DNA of 64,000 nt. Origin: Proteiniclasticum sp. (GTDB lineage Bacteria > Bacillota > Clostridia > Clostridiales > Clostridiaceae). The stretch is taken from the NCBI RefSeq assembly GCF_003514505.1, contig NZ_DOPX01000017.1, forward strand, positions 52,687 through 116,686, written 5' to 3'. The notes under the pieces are model-generated. The model ran no database searches, was not told where the DNA came from, and worked only from the letters and a program-made list of their open reading frames with translations. Made by a program: the position numbers and the translations under genes. This document shows, one piece after another, positions 1-8,017 of the stretch (positions are counted from its first letter, which is position 1; every line of letters starts with the position of its first letter).

Positions 1-1318
1 TCTTTACCGGATTGAAGGTGGAAAGGGGCACCTCCACAAAGATGGTATTCCATCTGTCCATGGCCCCATTCCAGAGTCCTGGGTGCTCCAGAGCTTTGAT
101 GGGCTTTCCTTGATGGCTTTTATTCGCAATGAAGTATCTGTCCTCATTCACAAACTGAAGAAGATCAAACTTCTCTCCTTTATAGTCTCTCACAAAGCAC
201 ACCAGATCCACAGGATTGAAAAACTCAGACGTTTCAAAAAGCTTCCTCTGATCCTCCTTTGAAAAGTCCACTTCACTCTTTTCACAGATCTGAAGATCCG
301 AGTAGTCCCCTTGATCGAGCACAAAGGGTCCCCCACCAGGTTCACCCTGGTTTTTCACCACACCGCAGACCCGAAGGGGCCGGTGTAACAGCTCTACTAT
401 TTTCTCTTTGGTCAGTTCCCCTTTATAGGAAATATGCAGCTCATTCAGAAGAAACGCTCCAACTTCCTGAAGATCTGCCTCATCTTCCAAGAGCTTCACA
501 AGATACTCATCGATTCTTTTCTTCATCGCATATCCGATGGAAGCCAGTTTCTTCTTCGAAAGGACGGTATCCCCGAGAAAAGCTCTATGACAGACATTGT
601 CAATGTTCTTGATGAAGATCACATCCGCCTCCAGATCGTTGAGGTTTTCAATGAGGGCTCCATGGCCGCCAGGTCTATAAAGATGCTCTCCATTTTCCAG
701 CAGAAAGGGCTTGTTCTCCATATCCACTGCCACGGTGTCCGTGGAAGGCTTCTGGAATGAATGGGTCAGCTCCACGGACATCCCGCTCTTTGCCACCTCT
801 TCCCGAAAGGCCAAAAAGAGTCCTTCATGGTTTGGGGAGATGGTGAAGTGAAGCTTCAGACTCTCAGGATTCAGATACTTCTCTCCTTCATAGAGATGCT
901 CTTCAATGGGCATGGATGAAAAATGCTCATAGCGGTTCGTCTTGATGAAGGCTTTGGGGTATTCCCCATACTTCATCTCAAAAAGAAGATGCCTTATGAT
1001 TCTCTTTCGGTCCTCTTCCTTCTCCTTTTGTAGATACTTCTCTTGAAGCACTCCTTCAAGATCCTCATAAAAAGGAAACTCTTCCAGATGTTCGAAAAAC
1101 TCAGATATGGCCTCTGTCTCTTTGCCCTCATCCAGATACCGATAAAGATCCTCAAACATTCTGGTGGCAGCGCCGCTGGCCGGCACAAACTTCACACAGT
1201 GAAGATCAAGATACTCCTCTGTGATTTCATTTGACATCGTCAGATGCTCCCGGGTCACCGGGGACACAATACGTACATACTTTGTTCCAGCTTCAAATTT
1301 CTCCAAATATTCTCTCAC
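1..1318 (-). CDS. DUF4301 family protein, 3' end cut by window edge
   Basis: The minus strand is open without a stop from a GTG at 1318 to the left edge, giving about 439 residues; the C-terminus is missing. The start is supported by a GGAGG five bases upstream, and a TATAAT box lies about 40 bases further up. Family hallmarks are visible in order: KFVPASGAATRMF near residue 40, LHFTISPNHEG near 135, QKPSTDTVAVDM near 170, then RPGGHGALIENLNDL and FIKNIDNV near 200-220. These match DUF4301, known mostly as a protein of about 500 residues from Bacteroidota and some Bacillota, with a fold thought to resemble nucleotidyltransferases. No reaction is established. The PASGAATRMF loop and the RPGGHGAL segment look like a nucleotide/sugar binding pocket, which is inference. 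It stands alone, with its own promoter region. Confidence 0.8.
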   Translation of the reverse strand, partial: MREYLEKFEAGTKYVRIVSPVTREHLTMSNEITEEYLDLHCVKFVPASGAATRMFEDLYRYLDEGKETEAISEFFEHLEEFPFYEDLEGVLQEKYLQKEKEEDRKRIIRHLLFEMKYGEYPKAFIKTNRYEHFSSMPIEEHLYEGEKYLNPESLKLHFTISPNHEGLFLAFREEVAKSGMSVELTHSFQKPSTDTVAVDMENKPFLLENGEHLYRPGGHGALIENLNDLEADVIFIKNIDNVCHRAFLGDTVLSKKKLASIGYAMKKRIDEYLVKLLEDEADLQEVGAFLLNELHISYKGELTKEKIVELLHRPLRVCGVVKNQGEPGGGPFVLDQGDYSDLQICEKSEVDFSKEDQRKLFETSEFFNPVDLVCFVRDYKGEKFDLLQFVNEDRYFIANKSHQGKPIKALEHPGLWNGAMDRWNTIFVEVPLSTFNPVK

Positions 1319-1519
1319 AAGATCCTCCAAATGCACTTCTTTTTATCGTTCTTGTTTTATTATACAAGAGAATCCCCTTAGAAACTGCACCAAAAATGTA
1401 TCTTCAGAGTTTCTCAGAACTTCCTGATTCTCATTCCGATATCATCTGATTCTATGAAGATTTCTTGATAAATATCAAAATACACTTTCTATATGGATTT
1501 ATTTTCTAAGTAGAAATGC

Positions 1520-2476
1520 TTATTTGTAGATGTTCCAAAGGATCCTGTCCATGACCCGAGCCTGAAGAAGACTCTCTAAAAGGGAGATAAGAGGCCTAGA
1601 CTTCCCTAAAACAGCCTTTGAGAAATCCTCCACTTCCAAAGTGTACCGGTGACAGCCAGGTACAGAAATATCCTCCACCTGATTCTTATGATAAAGGGTA
1701 AGGTCTCCCGCTTCTTCCAGGAAGGTATCGGGAATCACCAGCCTTCCTTCTGTACCGAGGATCTCACTGGAGTTTACCCCATAGGCATTGAACCCGCAGT
1801 GAAGAGACGCCGTGACCCCATTTTTATACGTTAAAAGCACCGAGGTCTCAATGTCTACCCCATCTTCCATGACGGAGGATACTGCAATCCCCTGCGGCTC
1901 TTCTTTCAGAAGAAGATTTGCAAAGCTCACGGGGTAACACCCCACATCATACAGCGCTCCTCCCCCCAGCTCCTTCTTCATTTTGATGGTATTGGGCCGG
2001 TTCAGGTAAAACCGGAACGAGGAGTCGATATGACGGATTTCTCCTAAGACCCCACTTTGTACAAGCTCCAGAACCTTCCTGATTCTATGGGTGTAGCGGT
2101 ACATGAAGGCCTCCATGAGAAGAACACCATACTTTTCGCTGGTCTCTGTCATGTCCTTCACCTCTTTCTCTGACAATGCCAAAGGCTTTTCACATAGGAC
2201 ATGCTTTCCTTTCTCCATGGCTTTTACTGCCCACTCCTTATGGAGAGCATTGGGCAGCGGAATATACACCGCTTGAATGTGCTCATCCTCCAGAAGCTCC
2301 TCATAGGTTTCATAAACCCTCTCAAAAGGAAAAAGGCTCCTTGCCTCTTCCCGTTTTTCGGCATCTCTGGAGGCTATGCCATAAAGCCTTGCAGAAGGCG
2401 CTTCCAGTAGCGCTGGAATCACCTCATTTTTCGCAATCCTTGCATAACCCAGTATGCCCCAATGGATCTGTTTCAC
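1520..2476 (-). CDS. Gfo/Idh/MocA family NAD(P)-dependent oxidoreductase
   Basis: A 318-residue cytosolic dehydrogenase of the glucose-fructose oxidoreductase/inositol dehydrogenase/MocA family. The N-terminal Rossmann fold carries GILGYARIAKN at residues 7-17, and the family EKP motif (CEKPLAL) is at 95-101; its lysine normally sits in the active site. The rest is the C-terminal alpha/beta domain, with GGGALYDVGCYPV typical of the substrate-binding region. Length is normal for the family. Translation starts at GTG 2476 with a GGGGAGTGG ribosome site six bases upstream. These enzymes oxidise or reduce a hydroxyl of a sugar, inositol or diol; the substrate cannot be read from sequence. The neighbours on both sides are unrelated and separated by 200-base gaps, so it is probably transcribed alone. 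Confidence 0.85.
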   Translation of the reverse strand: MKQIHWGILGYARIAKNEVIPALLEAPSARLYGIASRDAEKREEARSLFPFERVYETYEELLEDEHIQAVYIPLPNALHKEWAVKAMEKGKHVLCEKPLALSEKEVKDMTETSEKYGVLLMEAFMYRYTHRIRKVLELVQSGVLGEIRHIDSSFRFYLNRPNTIKMKKELGGGALYDVGCYPVSFANLLLKEEPQGIAVSSVMEDGVDIETSVLLTYKNGVTASLHCGFNAYGVNSSEILGTEGRLVIPDTFLEEAGDLTLYHKNQVEDISVPGCHRYTLEVEDFSKAVLGKSRPLISLLESLLQARVMDRILWNIYK

Positions 2477-2695
2477 TTACTACCACTCCCCTTTTTCATT
2501 TATGGACCTATGATCGGATCTCATCTACATGTTTGTTGTGTAGTTGTCACTTTCACGGACTTCTTTCACACTTCCAGTGTATCACAGGTATGGTTCCTCT
2601 TTTCTTGACGAGATCCTCAAAAAAAGAAGGACACCTTTTGCTTTGTGCCCTTGCTTTAATCCTTCTTGAATCTACTACTCTTCTACATCCATGAT

Positions 2696-3601
2696 TTAGC
2701 TCTTCTCCACATCCGGCACCAGAACTTTCAGATGCCCTTCCAGCACCTCCACGGTAAAGGGCACCTTAGGTCCCTTTTCTCCGTCCAGATCGCTCTCGTA
2801 ATGCTCCTCGCCTAAGGGCGCCACCTTCATTTTTCTTGTGGAAAAATACGTCAGGTGATCTGACGACACCACATCTCCTTTTAGAAAATCTGGCAGAATT
2901 TTCGCCGTATCGAGAAGGCTCAAGTCTTCTATAAGGAGTACATGAAGCTTTCCATCCTCCAGGGTCGCCTCGGGAAAAATTCCCTCAAAGCCTCCCAAAG
3001 ATCCGGATAAGGAACCCACAACAGCCGTGAGCTCTCCTTGGAACACCTCTTCTCTGCTGTCGATCTTCAGCTGAATCTTCTCTTTCTCCAGAAGTTTTTT
3101 CAGGCCAGCCAGAAGATACGCCAAAGGTCCAAGTTTTGATTTCTCATCCGGAGTCACCTGATGGATACTCTCCGGAACTCTGCCCAGTGCAAATCCACTG
3201 GCAAAGTACCGGTCTCCAGCCTTTGCAACATCGATGGGCCGCTTGATTCCTCCGGAAAGCACCTTGACGGCTTCTTCAGGATCCAGAGGGATCTTAAGAG
3301 CCCGTGCCAGATCGTTGACGGTGCCAAGGGGAATGATGCCTAAAGCTGGCCTCACCTTATGGTCTGAAAGACCATTGACAACCTCATGGACCGTACCGTC
3401 TCCGCCCATGGAGACCACCAAAGAGACTCCTTCTTTTGAAGCTTCCTTGGCAAAACCCGCAGCATCCCCTGCTCCCTTTGTTTCCTTCACTTCCACTTCT
3501 TCATAGACTTTTTTAAGCTCCTTCACCGCTTCTTCCTCATAGGCTTTCGCCTGCTCTTTTCCGGATGAAGGATTGACAATGAGTACTGCCTTATTCTTCA
3601 T
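2696..3601 (-). CDS. Diacylglycerol kinase family lipid kinase (YegS/DgkB type)
   Basis: 301 residues. The diacylglycerol kinase catalytic domain is recognisable from IVNPSSGK at residues 8-15, the ATP-binding glycine loop MGGDGTVHEVVNGL at 65-78, and the downstream LGIIPLGTVNDLARAL segment. A C-terminal beta-sandwich domain follows. No membrane segment is seen, as in soluble YegS/DgkB proteins. The reaction is ATP-dependent phosphorylation of a lipid hydroxyl, usually diacylglycerol to phosphatidic acid at the inner face of the membrane. It starts at ATG 3601 after a GAGGAGAGG ribosome site. It lies between two unrelated minus-strand genes with gaps of 219 and 233 bases, so an operon partner is not evident. 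Which lipid is used is not determined by the sequence. Confidence 0.88.
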   Translation of the reverse strand: MKNKAVLIVNPSSGKEQAKAYEEEAVKELKKVYEEVEVKETKGAGDAAGFAKEASKEGVSLVVSMGGDGTVHEVVNGLSDHKVRPALGIIPLGTVNDLARALKIPLDPEEAVKVLSGGIKRPIDVAKAGDRYFASGFALGRVPESIHQVTPDEKSKLGPLAYLLAGLKKLLEKEKIQLKIDSREEVFQGELTAVVGSLSGSLGGFEGIFPEATLEDGKLHVLLIEDLSLLDTAKILPDFLKGDVVSSDHLTYFSTRKMKVAPLGEEHYESDLDGEKGPKVPFTVEVLEGHLKVLVPDVEKS

Positions 3602-3761
3602 AGTATCCTCTCCTCTTTCTCACACGCAATCATCCATGAGAGTCCTCATGCTAAAGGTCTCCCCAAAAAACTGCATACTGATGATAGTAGTATAAGAAAC
3701 TTCTGTGTAACGGCTGTGAACTCATAAAAAACAAATATTGAAAAGAGAAGCCAAAAGAAAC

Positions 3762-3803
3762 GCTCGACGTAGAAAGGGCTGATCTCCCCTTTCTACGTCG
3801 AGC
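3762..3803 (-). terminator. Strong hairpin terminator downstream of the AAA ATPase gene
   Basis: A perfect 17-bp inverted repeat (arms 3762-3778 and 3787-3803) encloses an 8-base loop. On the minus strand it is followed by TTTCTTTT. It lies 34 bases past the stop of the ATPase gene. Confidence 0.8.
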
Positions 3804-3836
3804 ATTTCTTCGAAAACCAGAAGCTCAAAGTCTTCT

Positions 3837-5003
3837 CTACATCTGACTCTTCAGATGGCTAAGAAGTTCATAAAACTGACTCTTAAGAGGTGCTGTACCC
3901 GGAAGAGTGCCACTTCTATAGATGTCGCTCTTCTTCAGGTCATTTCTCGTTAAAAGCTCCGCGAGATTTCTCACCTCAATTCCAGCTTCGTAATGGAGAA
4001 GATAGATTCCGTCATTTCGTTCCATCTCATCCAGAAGATCCGGATCCAATGTAGTGGCAAGGAGGCACGCTCCTTTTCGGTTCACTTCAGAATTTCCAAA
4101 AAGACGTAAAAGAGCAATGGCTTTGTCTCTTGACATTTCTCTCCCCAGACCGTCTACCAAAAGATAGCCTCCATGTTTCAGCACCTGGGAGGCCATATGG
4201 AGAAGCACGGTGCTTCTCATGAGGCCCGGTGATATGTACCTTTTCAGCTCTTTCTCCTCCTTGAGAAAGAACGGGTCCAGATCATAGAACTTCAACTGGA
4301 TTCCCTTCACTCCCCTCACTTCATCCACAGCATCCAAGCGGATCTCCTCAATCTGAGGGGCTGTATACTTTAATAGAGTCTTGTCCACAGAGAAAAAATT
4401 CTGAAGAAGCTCTTCTTCTGATAAGCGGATGAGATCCAGGTGAAGCATTCCACAGGTCTCTTCTTTATAAATATCTTTTGCAATGCTCACATCTACAGGC
4501 AGTTCTTCGGCCTTTCCTTTCCGTGTGAGGACCGGTTCCTCTGCCTCAAAGGCGAAGAGATTTTTTCTCGATCGGATCTTCGAAGGCTCCTTCTCATAGA
4601 GCGCTTCGTATTCAATGATGAACTTGCTCTCCTCTTCAAAGAAAGCCACATCTTTTCGGATGGTGGACACCAGCTTATAGAGCCTCTCCGATTTCCCCAT
4701 AAAATATGTTTCCAGATGAAAGCGTTCTCCAATACCAACGCCATCTAGAACCATCGCATTTCTAATAAGAGACAGAGGCATGCCTTCCAGCATACGCATG
4801 GCAAAGGAAATCATCTCTATGGTGGGAGATTTTCCTGATGTGTTGTCTCCAATAAACATCAGGGTGCTGTTCTGATAGACCCTGGGAAGCAGCTCATAAA
4901 GGGGACTGTTTTCTTTTACTACCCTTTGCCTGGCGACAAATTCCAGCTCCAGAGGAGTCTTGTAGGCCTTAAGGCCTTCTATCTTAAGTTTGAGGAGTCT
5001 CAT
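3837..5003 (-). CDS. AAA family ATPase (ABC/SMC-like ATP-binding protein) with degenerate Walker B
   Basis: About 388 residues. It starts with the beta-strand typical of OLD/SMC-like AAA proteins (LLKLKIEGLKAYK) and has a Walker A GDNTSGKS at residues 52-59, then a long helical middle. Near residue 280 is a Walker B-like LLVDGLGREM, followed by LLATTLDPDLLDEM where relatives usually have TTHDxxLL. The start is placed at the second ATG (5003), nine bases after AAAGG; the first ATG at 5012 is too close to that ribosome site. Related ATPases occur in abortive-infection and OLD-type defence systems and in uncharacterised ATP/GTP-binding proteins. There is no adjacent nuclease or toxin, so a defence role is only a possibility. 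The catalytic glutamate after the Walker B aspartate is replaced by glycine, so ATP hydrolysis is doubtful. Monocistronic, with its own terminator and a long leader. Confidence 0.65.
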   Translation of the reverse strand: MRLLKLKIEGLKAYKTPLELEFVARQRVVKENSPLYELLPRVYQNSTLMFIGDNTSGKSPTIEMISFAMRMLEGMPLSLIRNAMVLDGVGIGERFHLETYFMGKSERLYKLVSTIRKDVAFFEEESKFIIEYEALYEKEPSKIRSRKNLFAFEAEEPVLTRKGKAEELPVDVSIAKDIYKEETCGMLHLDLIRLSEEELLQNFFSVDKTLLKYTAPQIEEIRLDAVDEVRGVKGIQLKFYDLDPFFLKEEKELKRYISPGLMRSTVLLHMASQVLKHGGYLLVDGLGREMSRDKAIALLRLFGNSEVNRKGACLLATTLDPDLLDEMERNDGIYLLHYEAGIEVRNLAELLTRNDLKKSDIYRSGTLPGTAPLKSQFYELLSHLKSQM

Positions 5004-5351
5004 GTTCTTCATCCTTTATTCTTTATTCTTTTGTTTCATTCTCGCTGGACCTTGGTCCCACGTCTTTTTTCTGCAGCGAACCATGGATCCAGCAATTTTT
5101 TAGCAGCTTCGCTTTGAAGAAGTCAAAAAACAGATGCACCGCATCTGCTTATATTTTCTATCATGTTCTTCTGTACCTTTAAACGCTGGGTTTCTTTAAA
5201 AGAAGTCTCCCAGCCCCAAACACTCCTTCCTTCTGCATTGTACTTTTTGATTTTTCGAGGCATCTCCTATAAAGGCTCCACATGAAGATCCTACCACTGA
5301 TTCCCCCTAAAATTGCTCTTTACAGGACTTCAGAGGGATGACTGTACCTCT

Positions 5352-5386
5352 ATTATACTATAAATACGTTTAATCGTTTACATCAA
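5352..5386 (-). promoter_or_regulatory. Candidate sigma-A promoter for the AAA ATPase gene
   Basis: On the minus strand TTGATG (5381-5386) is followed after 18 bases by TATAGT (5357-5362). An overlapping perfect TATAAT is at 5352-5357. The region is very A/T-rich. If used, the transcript has a leader of about 345 bases. Confidence 0.4.
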
Positions 5387-5600
5387 CTAAAAAATTTACC
5401 AATACCACAGAAATACTGCTCTATTTTTTATTCTCTTTTAAAATTCTGCTGGAATAAATTTCCACACACTTGCATTTTTAAAGATTTAAACTCCATAGAC
5501 TCATAAGGCCCCACTCAAACAGAATAAACAAAAATAGCAGGAGCAAAGAACCATCCATATGATCTTTTTGAACTTGCATGAAACTGCTTTCTTGAACTTA

Positions 5601-5643
5601 AAAAAGGATCCCAGGAAGCTTTCAGTAAAGCTCCAGGGAATCC
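5601..5643 (-). terminator. Terminator of the ring-opening/transcarbamoylase operon
   Basis: On the minus strand GGATTCCCTGGAGCTTT and AAAGCTTCCTGGGATCC pair around a 4-base loop with a single mismatch. A run of six T (5601-5606) follows. It lies about 30 bases past the carbamate kinase stop. Confidence 0.8.
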
Positions 5644-5673
5644 TTCTTTTATTTCTTTCTATGTCCTTTAGGT

Positions 5674-6591
5674 CTACTTCTCGCTGATGTAGATGATGGT
5701 GCCGCTTTTCCCAACCAGAGCGTCATTGGCTCTTTCTAGAGAACCGATGATGGCTTTTCTGTCCTTTCCAGACTGAGCAAAGGCCACACCTGTGAGCACC
5801 TTAGGGAGCATGCTTCCAGGTGGGAACTGTCCTTCCTCTGCATAGCGCAGGGCCTCTTCCACATGCATGCTGGAGAGATTTTCCTGGTTTTTCTTGCCAA
5901 AATTGATGGCTACCCGGTCTACTCCAGTGAGCATGAACATGAAATCACAATCGGAAAGCTCTGCAAGCTTTCCACTGGAAAGGTCCTTGTCGATGACCCC
6001 TTCCAGTCCTTCATATCCATTTACTGTCTTCTTTACCGGAATTCCGCCGCCTCCTACGGAGATGACGATGTGTCCTGCGGACAGAAGCACCTTCACAGAC
6101 TCCTTCTCCACAATGTCCACGGGCTTTGGTGAAGGCACCACTCTTCGGTAGCCTCTTCCTGAATCTTCCACAAAAGGATACCCGATGGCGTCTTCCTGAG
6201 CCTTGGCCTCCTCATAGGTCATGAAACGTCCGATGGGCTTCTGAGGATTCTTGAAGGCCTCATCTTTCTCATCCACCACCACCTGGGTGACCACTGAGAC
6301 CACTTCTCTTTCAATGCCTCTAGATAAAAGCTCTGTCTTTAGGGCATTCTGCAGATGATAGCCGATATACCCTTGGCTCATGGCGGTGCACTCGGTAAGA
6401 GGCATCTCTTCCTTCGCCATGGCATCATGGATCATCCCCACCTGAGGACCATTTCCATGGGAAATGATCACTTCGTGTCCCTTTTCAATCAGATCTGAAA
6501 TGGATCTGGACGCTTCTTTCAGCGCTTCCTTCTGTTCTTTCCAGGAATTTCCCAGGGCGTTTCCGCCCAGGGCAATCAGTATTCTACTCAT
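5674..6591 (-). CDS. Carbamate kinase
   Basis: 305 residues. It catalyses ADP + carbamoyl phosphate to ATP + carbamate, the energy-yielding last step of arginine, allantoin and agmatine fermentation. Family motifs: LIALGGNALGN at the N-terminus, VISHGNGPQVG, GYIGYHLQNAL, the VVSVVTQVVVD strand, ISVGGGGIPV, VIDKDLSSGKLA, FMLTGVD and the C-terminal GKSGTIIY. The true start is the ATG at 6591 (MSRILIALGG), five bases after an AGGAG; an in-frame upstream extension to 6669 lies inside the preceding gene and has no family similarity. It overlaps the preceding gene by eight bases, which suggests translational coupling. Since its partner genes are AllG/AllF/AllH-like and no arginine deiminase is near, its carbamoyl phosphate most likely comes from that transcarbamoylase. 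In role it corresponds to E. coli AllK (YbcF). Confidence 0.93.
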   Translation of the reverse strand: MSRILIALGGNALGNSWKEQKEALKEASRSISDLIEKGHEVIISHGNGPQVGMIHDAMAKEEMPLTECTAMSQGYIGYHLQNALKTELLSRGIEREVVSVVTQVVVDEKDEAFKNPQKPIGRFMTYEEAKAQEDAIGYPFVEDSGRGYRRVVPSPKPVDIVEKESVKVLLSAGHIVISVGGGGIPVKKTVNGYEGLEGVIDKDLSSGKLAELSDCDFMFMLTGVDRVAINFGKKNQENLSSMHVEEALRYAEEGQFPPGSMLPKVLTGVAFAQSGKDRKAIIGSLERANDALVGKSGTIIYISEK

Positions 6592-8014
6592 TCGCGTTGC
6601 TCCTTTTTTCTGCCAGAGCCAGAAGAGCTTTCTTGAAGCAGTCCATTGGCGGACTGACAAGACCTGCACCTACCTGACCGATACCGGCTACTTTATGGGC
6701 CATTCCTGTATTGATGATGGGAAGAGTGCCTGTGGCGATGACCTTCAGGACATCGATGCCGATGGCAGATCCTCTGAAATCCAGCGTAGGAATGGAGAAG
6801 TTTGTATTCTCAGATGTGGTGATGGTGTACATCTTTTCGCTGTAGGCAATGGCGTCCGCCACGGTTCCACCTACAAACTGCACGATGGCAGGAGATCCGC
6901 CCATGGCAAATCCGCCGATGCCCATGGTTTCTGTGATGGTGCTGTCCCCGATGTCAGGGTTTGCATCGTCTTCGGTGAAGCCTGGGAAAAGAAGTCCCTT
7001 GATTTTGTCTGCAGGTGCAGTAAACCAGGTTTCCTTGCCAAGACCGCTGATTCTGATGCCAAAATCCACACCATTACGGGCCATGGTTGTGACCACAGTG
7101 GATCCTTCCACATGCTGGGCTGCATCTGTAGCTGCCTTACAAGCCGCCATGGAAAGATTCAGGAAGTAGTGGTCATTGCCTTTCATGAACTCCACACATC
7201 TGGCGATGGCCTTCTTGTCTTCCTCCAGGAGGAAGAAGTACGAGGAGATCTCACGGAAGAACAGACTGGTGGCTGCCTTGTTTCTGTTATGGCACTCATC
7301 TCCCATATGCACCGCCTGGGAAATGAGGCTCTTGATGTCTACGCCGTCTCCCTTTAATGCTAGAGCTTTCTTCATGATGGGCGCAAACTCTTCGCGGATC
7401 CACTTGAGCCTCTTGATGACGCTCTCGTCATAGGCGCCATATCGAAGCACCTTGCCAAGACCTTCATTGACACTGCAGAAGGACACGTTGCCATGGGTCA
7501 TGTCTTTTACCACATGCACGGGCATGTGAGGAGAAAGAACGCCAGCCATGGGACCTACCGCACTATGTTCGTTGCAAGGAGAGAACTTGATGATGCCGGA
7601 CTCAATGAGCTTCACCGCTTCCTCTTCATTCTTTGCCCTGTCTTCAAAAATAAGAGCTCCGATGACGGCACCCTTCATGGGCCCGCACATTCTCTCCCAG
7701 GAAATAGGAGGACCTGCATGGAGGATGGTGTTTTCATCCATACCAGGCACCACATCAATGGCTTCCGCCATATCGATGAGGACGCCATGGGAAGCCTTCA
7801 TGATGTTTACCACCTTCTCATTGGCTTCCTTCACCTTCTCATCCTTCTCCAGCACTTCCAGTGCTCTAATAAGAGACACATCTCCACCGGCAGGTGGCTT
7901 CCAGGCCACATGGACCACATCTCTTTCCTGAAGCTTCAGATCTTCAATAAATGTTTTTGCACCAATATTTACTACCTTCAGTTCACTCTGAAGAAGCTTA
8001 CTCATTTCACTCAT
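6584..8014 (-). CDS. DUF1116 protein, AllG (YlbE)-like subunit of an oxamate-type carbamoyltransferase
   Basis: 476 residues, the usual length for DUF1116. Diagnostic segments are HAGPPISWERMCGPMKGA, SPCNEHSAVGPMAGVLSPHM, HGNVSFCSVNEGLG and GDECHNRNKAATSLFFREI. Glycine-rich stretches follow, such as GIGGFAMGGSPAIVQFVGG. In E. coli the DUF1116 protein YlbE is one subunit (AllG) of oxamate carbamoyltransferase, which phosphorolyses oxalurate to oxamate and carbamoyl phosphate; AllF (FdrA) and AllH (YlbF) are the others. The gene lies three bases downstream of the FdrA gene and overlaps the carbamate kinase gene. The start at 8014 or the ATG three codons later cannot be decided; the ribosome site is only a distant AGAAGG. 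The substrate here is inferred to differ from oxalurate because a cyclic-ureide hydrolase is in the same operon. Confidence 0.88.
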   Translation of the reverse strand: MSEMSKLLQSELKVVNIGAKTFIEDLKLQERDVVHVAWKPPAGGDVSLIRALEVLEKDEKVKEANEKVVNIMKASHGVLIDMAEAIDVVPGMDENTILHAGPPISWERMCGPMKGAVIGALIFEDRAKNEEEAVKLIESGIIKFSPCNEHSAVGPMAGVLSPHMPVHVVKDMTHGNVSFCSVNEGLGKVLRYGAYDESVIKRLKWIREEFAPIMKKALALKGDGVDIKSLISQAVHMGDECHNRNKAATSLFFREISSYFFLLEEDKKAIARCVEFMKGNDHYFLNLSMAACKAATDAAQHVEGSTVVTTMARNGVDFGIRISGLGKETWFTAPADKIKGLLFPGFTEDDANPDIGDSTITETMGIGGFAMGGSPAIVQFVGGTVADAIAYSEKMYTITTSENTNFSIPTLDFRGSAIGIDVLKVIATGTLPIINTGMAHKVAGIGQVGAGLVSPPMDCFKKALLALAEKRSNANE

Positions 8015-8017
8015 TCT

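Larger units (their letters stand above)
5004..5673 (-). other. Long non-coding region: candidate structured leader of the AAA gene, then a terminator
   Basis: No convincing gene is seen in 670 bases. The A/T-rich stretch holds a possible minus-strand promoter at 5352-5386. Between it and the ATPase start lie about 345 bases with two hairpins: 5185-5214 (GCTGGG/CCCAGC arms with an inner TTCTTT/AAAGAA pairing) and a short perfect palindrome GGACCTTGGTCC at 5047-5058. No known riboswitch consensus was recognised. The right part holds the terminator of the carbamate kinase operon. Confidence 0.4.

Noticed and set aside
2176..2694. Plus-strand open frame overlapping the first Gfo/Idh/MocA gene and the gap after it
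   Set aside because: Most of it is antisense to a real gene and the remainder shows no coding character.
3762..3803. The perfect 17-bp inverted repeat as a transposon end or attachment site
   Set aside because: It lies just after a stop codon with T-rich flanks, and no second copy was noticed; a terminator explains it.
5040..5070. GGGACC-containing sequence considered as a T-box antiterminator
   Set aside because: The conserved UGGNACCGCG core is not present and no specifier stem could be found.
5674..6591. Carbamate kinase as part of an arginine deiminase pathway
   Set aside because: No arginine deiminase, ornithine carbamoyltransferase or arginine antiporter is near; the gene overlaps transcarbamoylase-subunit genes instead.
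6464..7357. A 297-codon plus-strand open frame opposite the DUF1116 and carbamate kinase genes
   Set aside because: It is antisense to two well-conserved genes, has no ribosome site and its translation is low-complexity in the way expected for a shadow frame.
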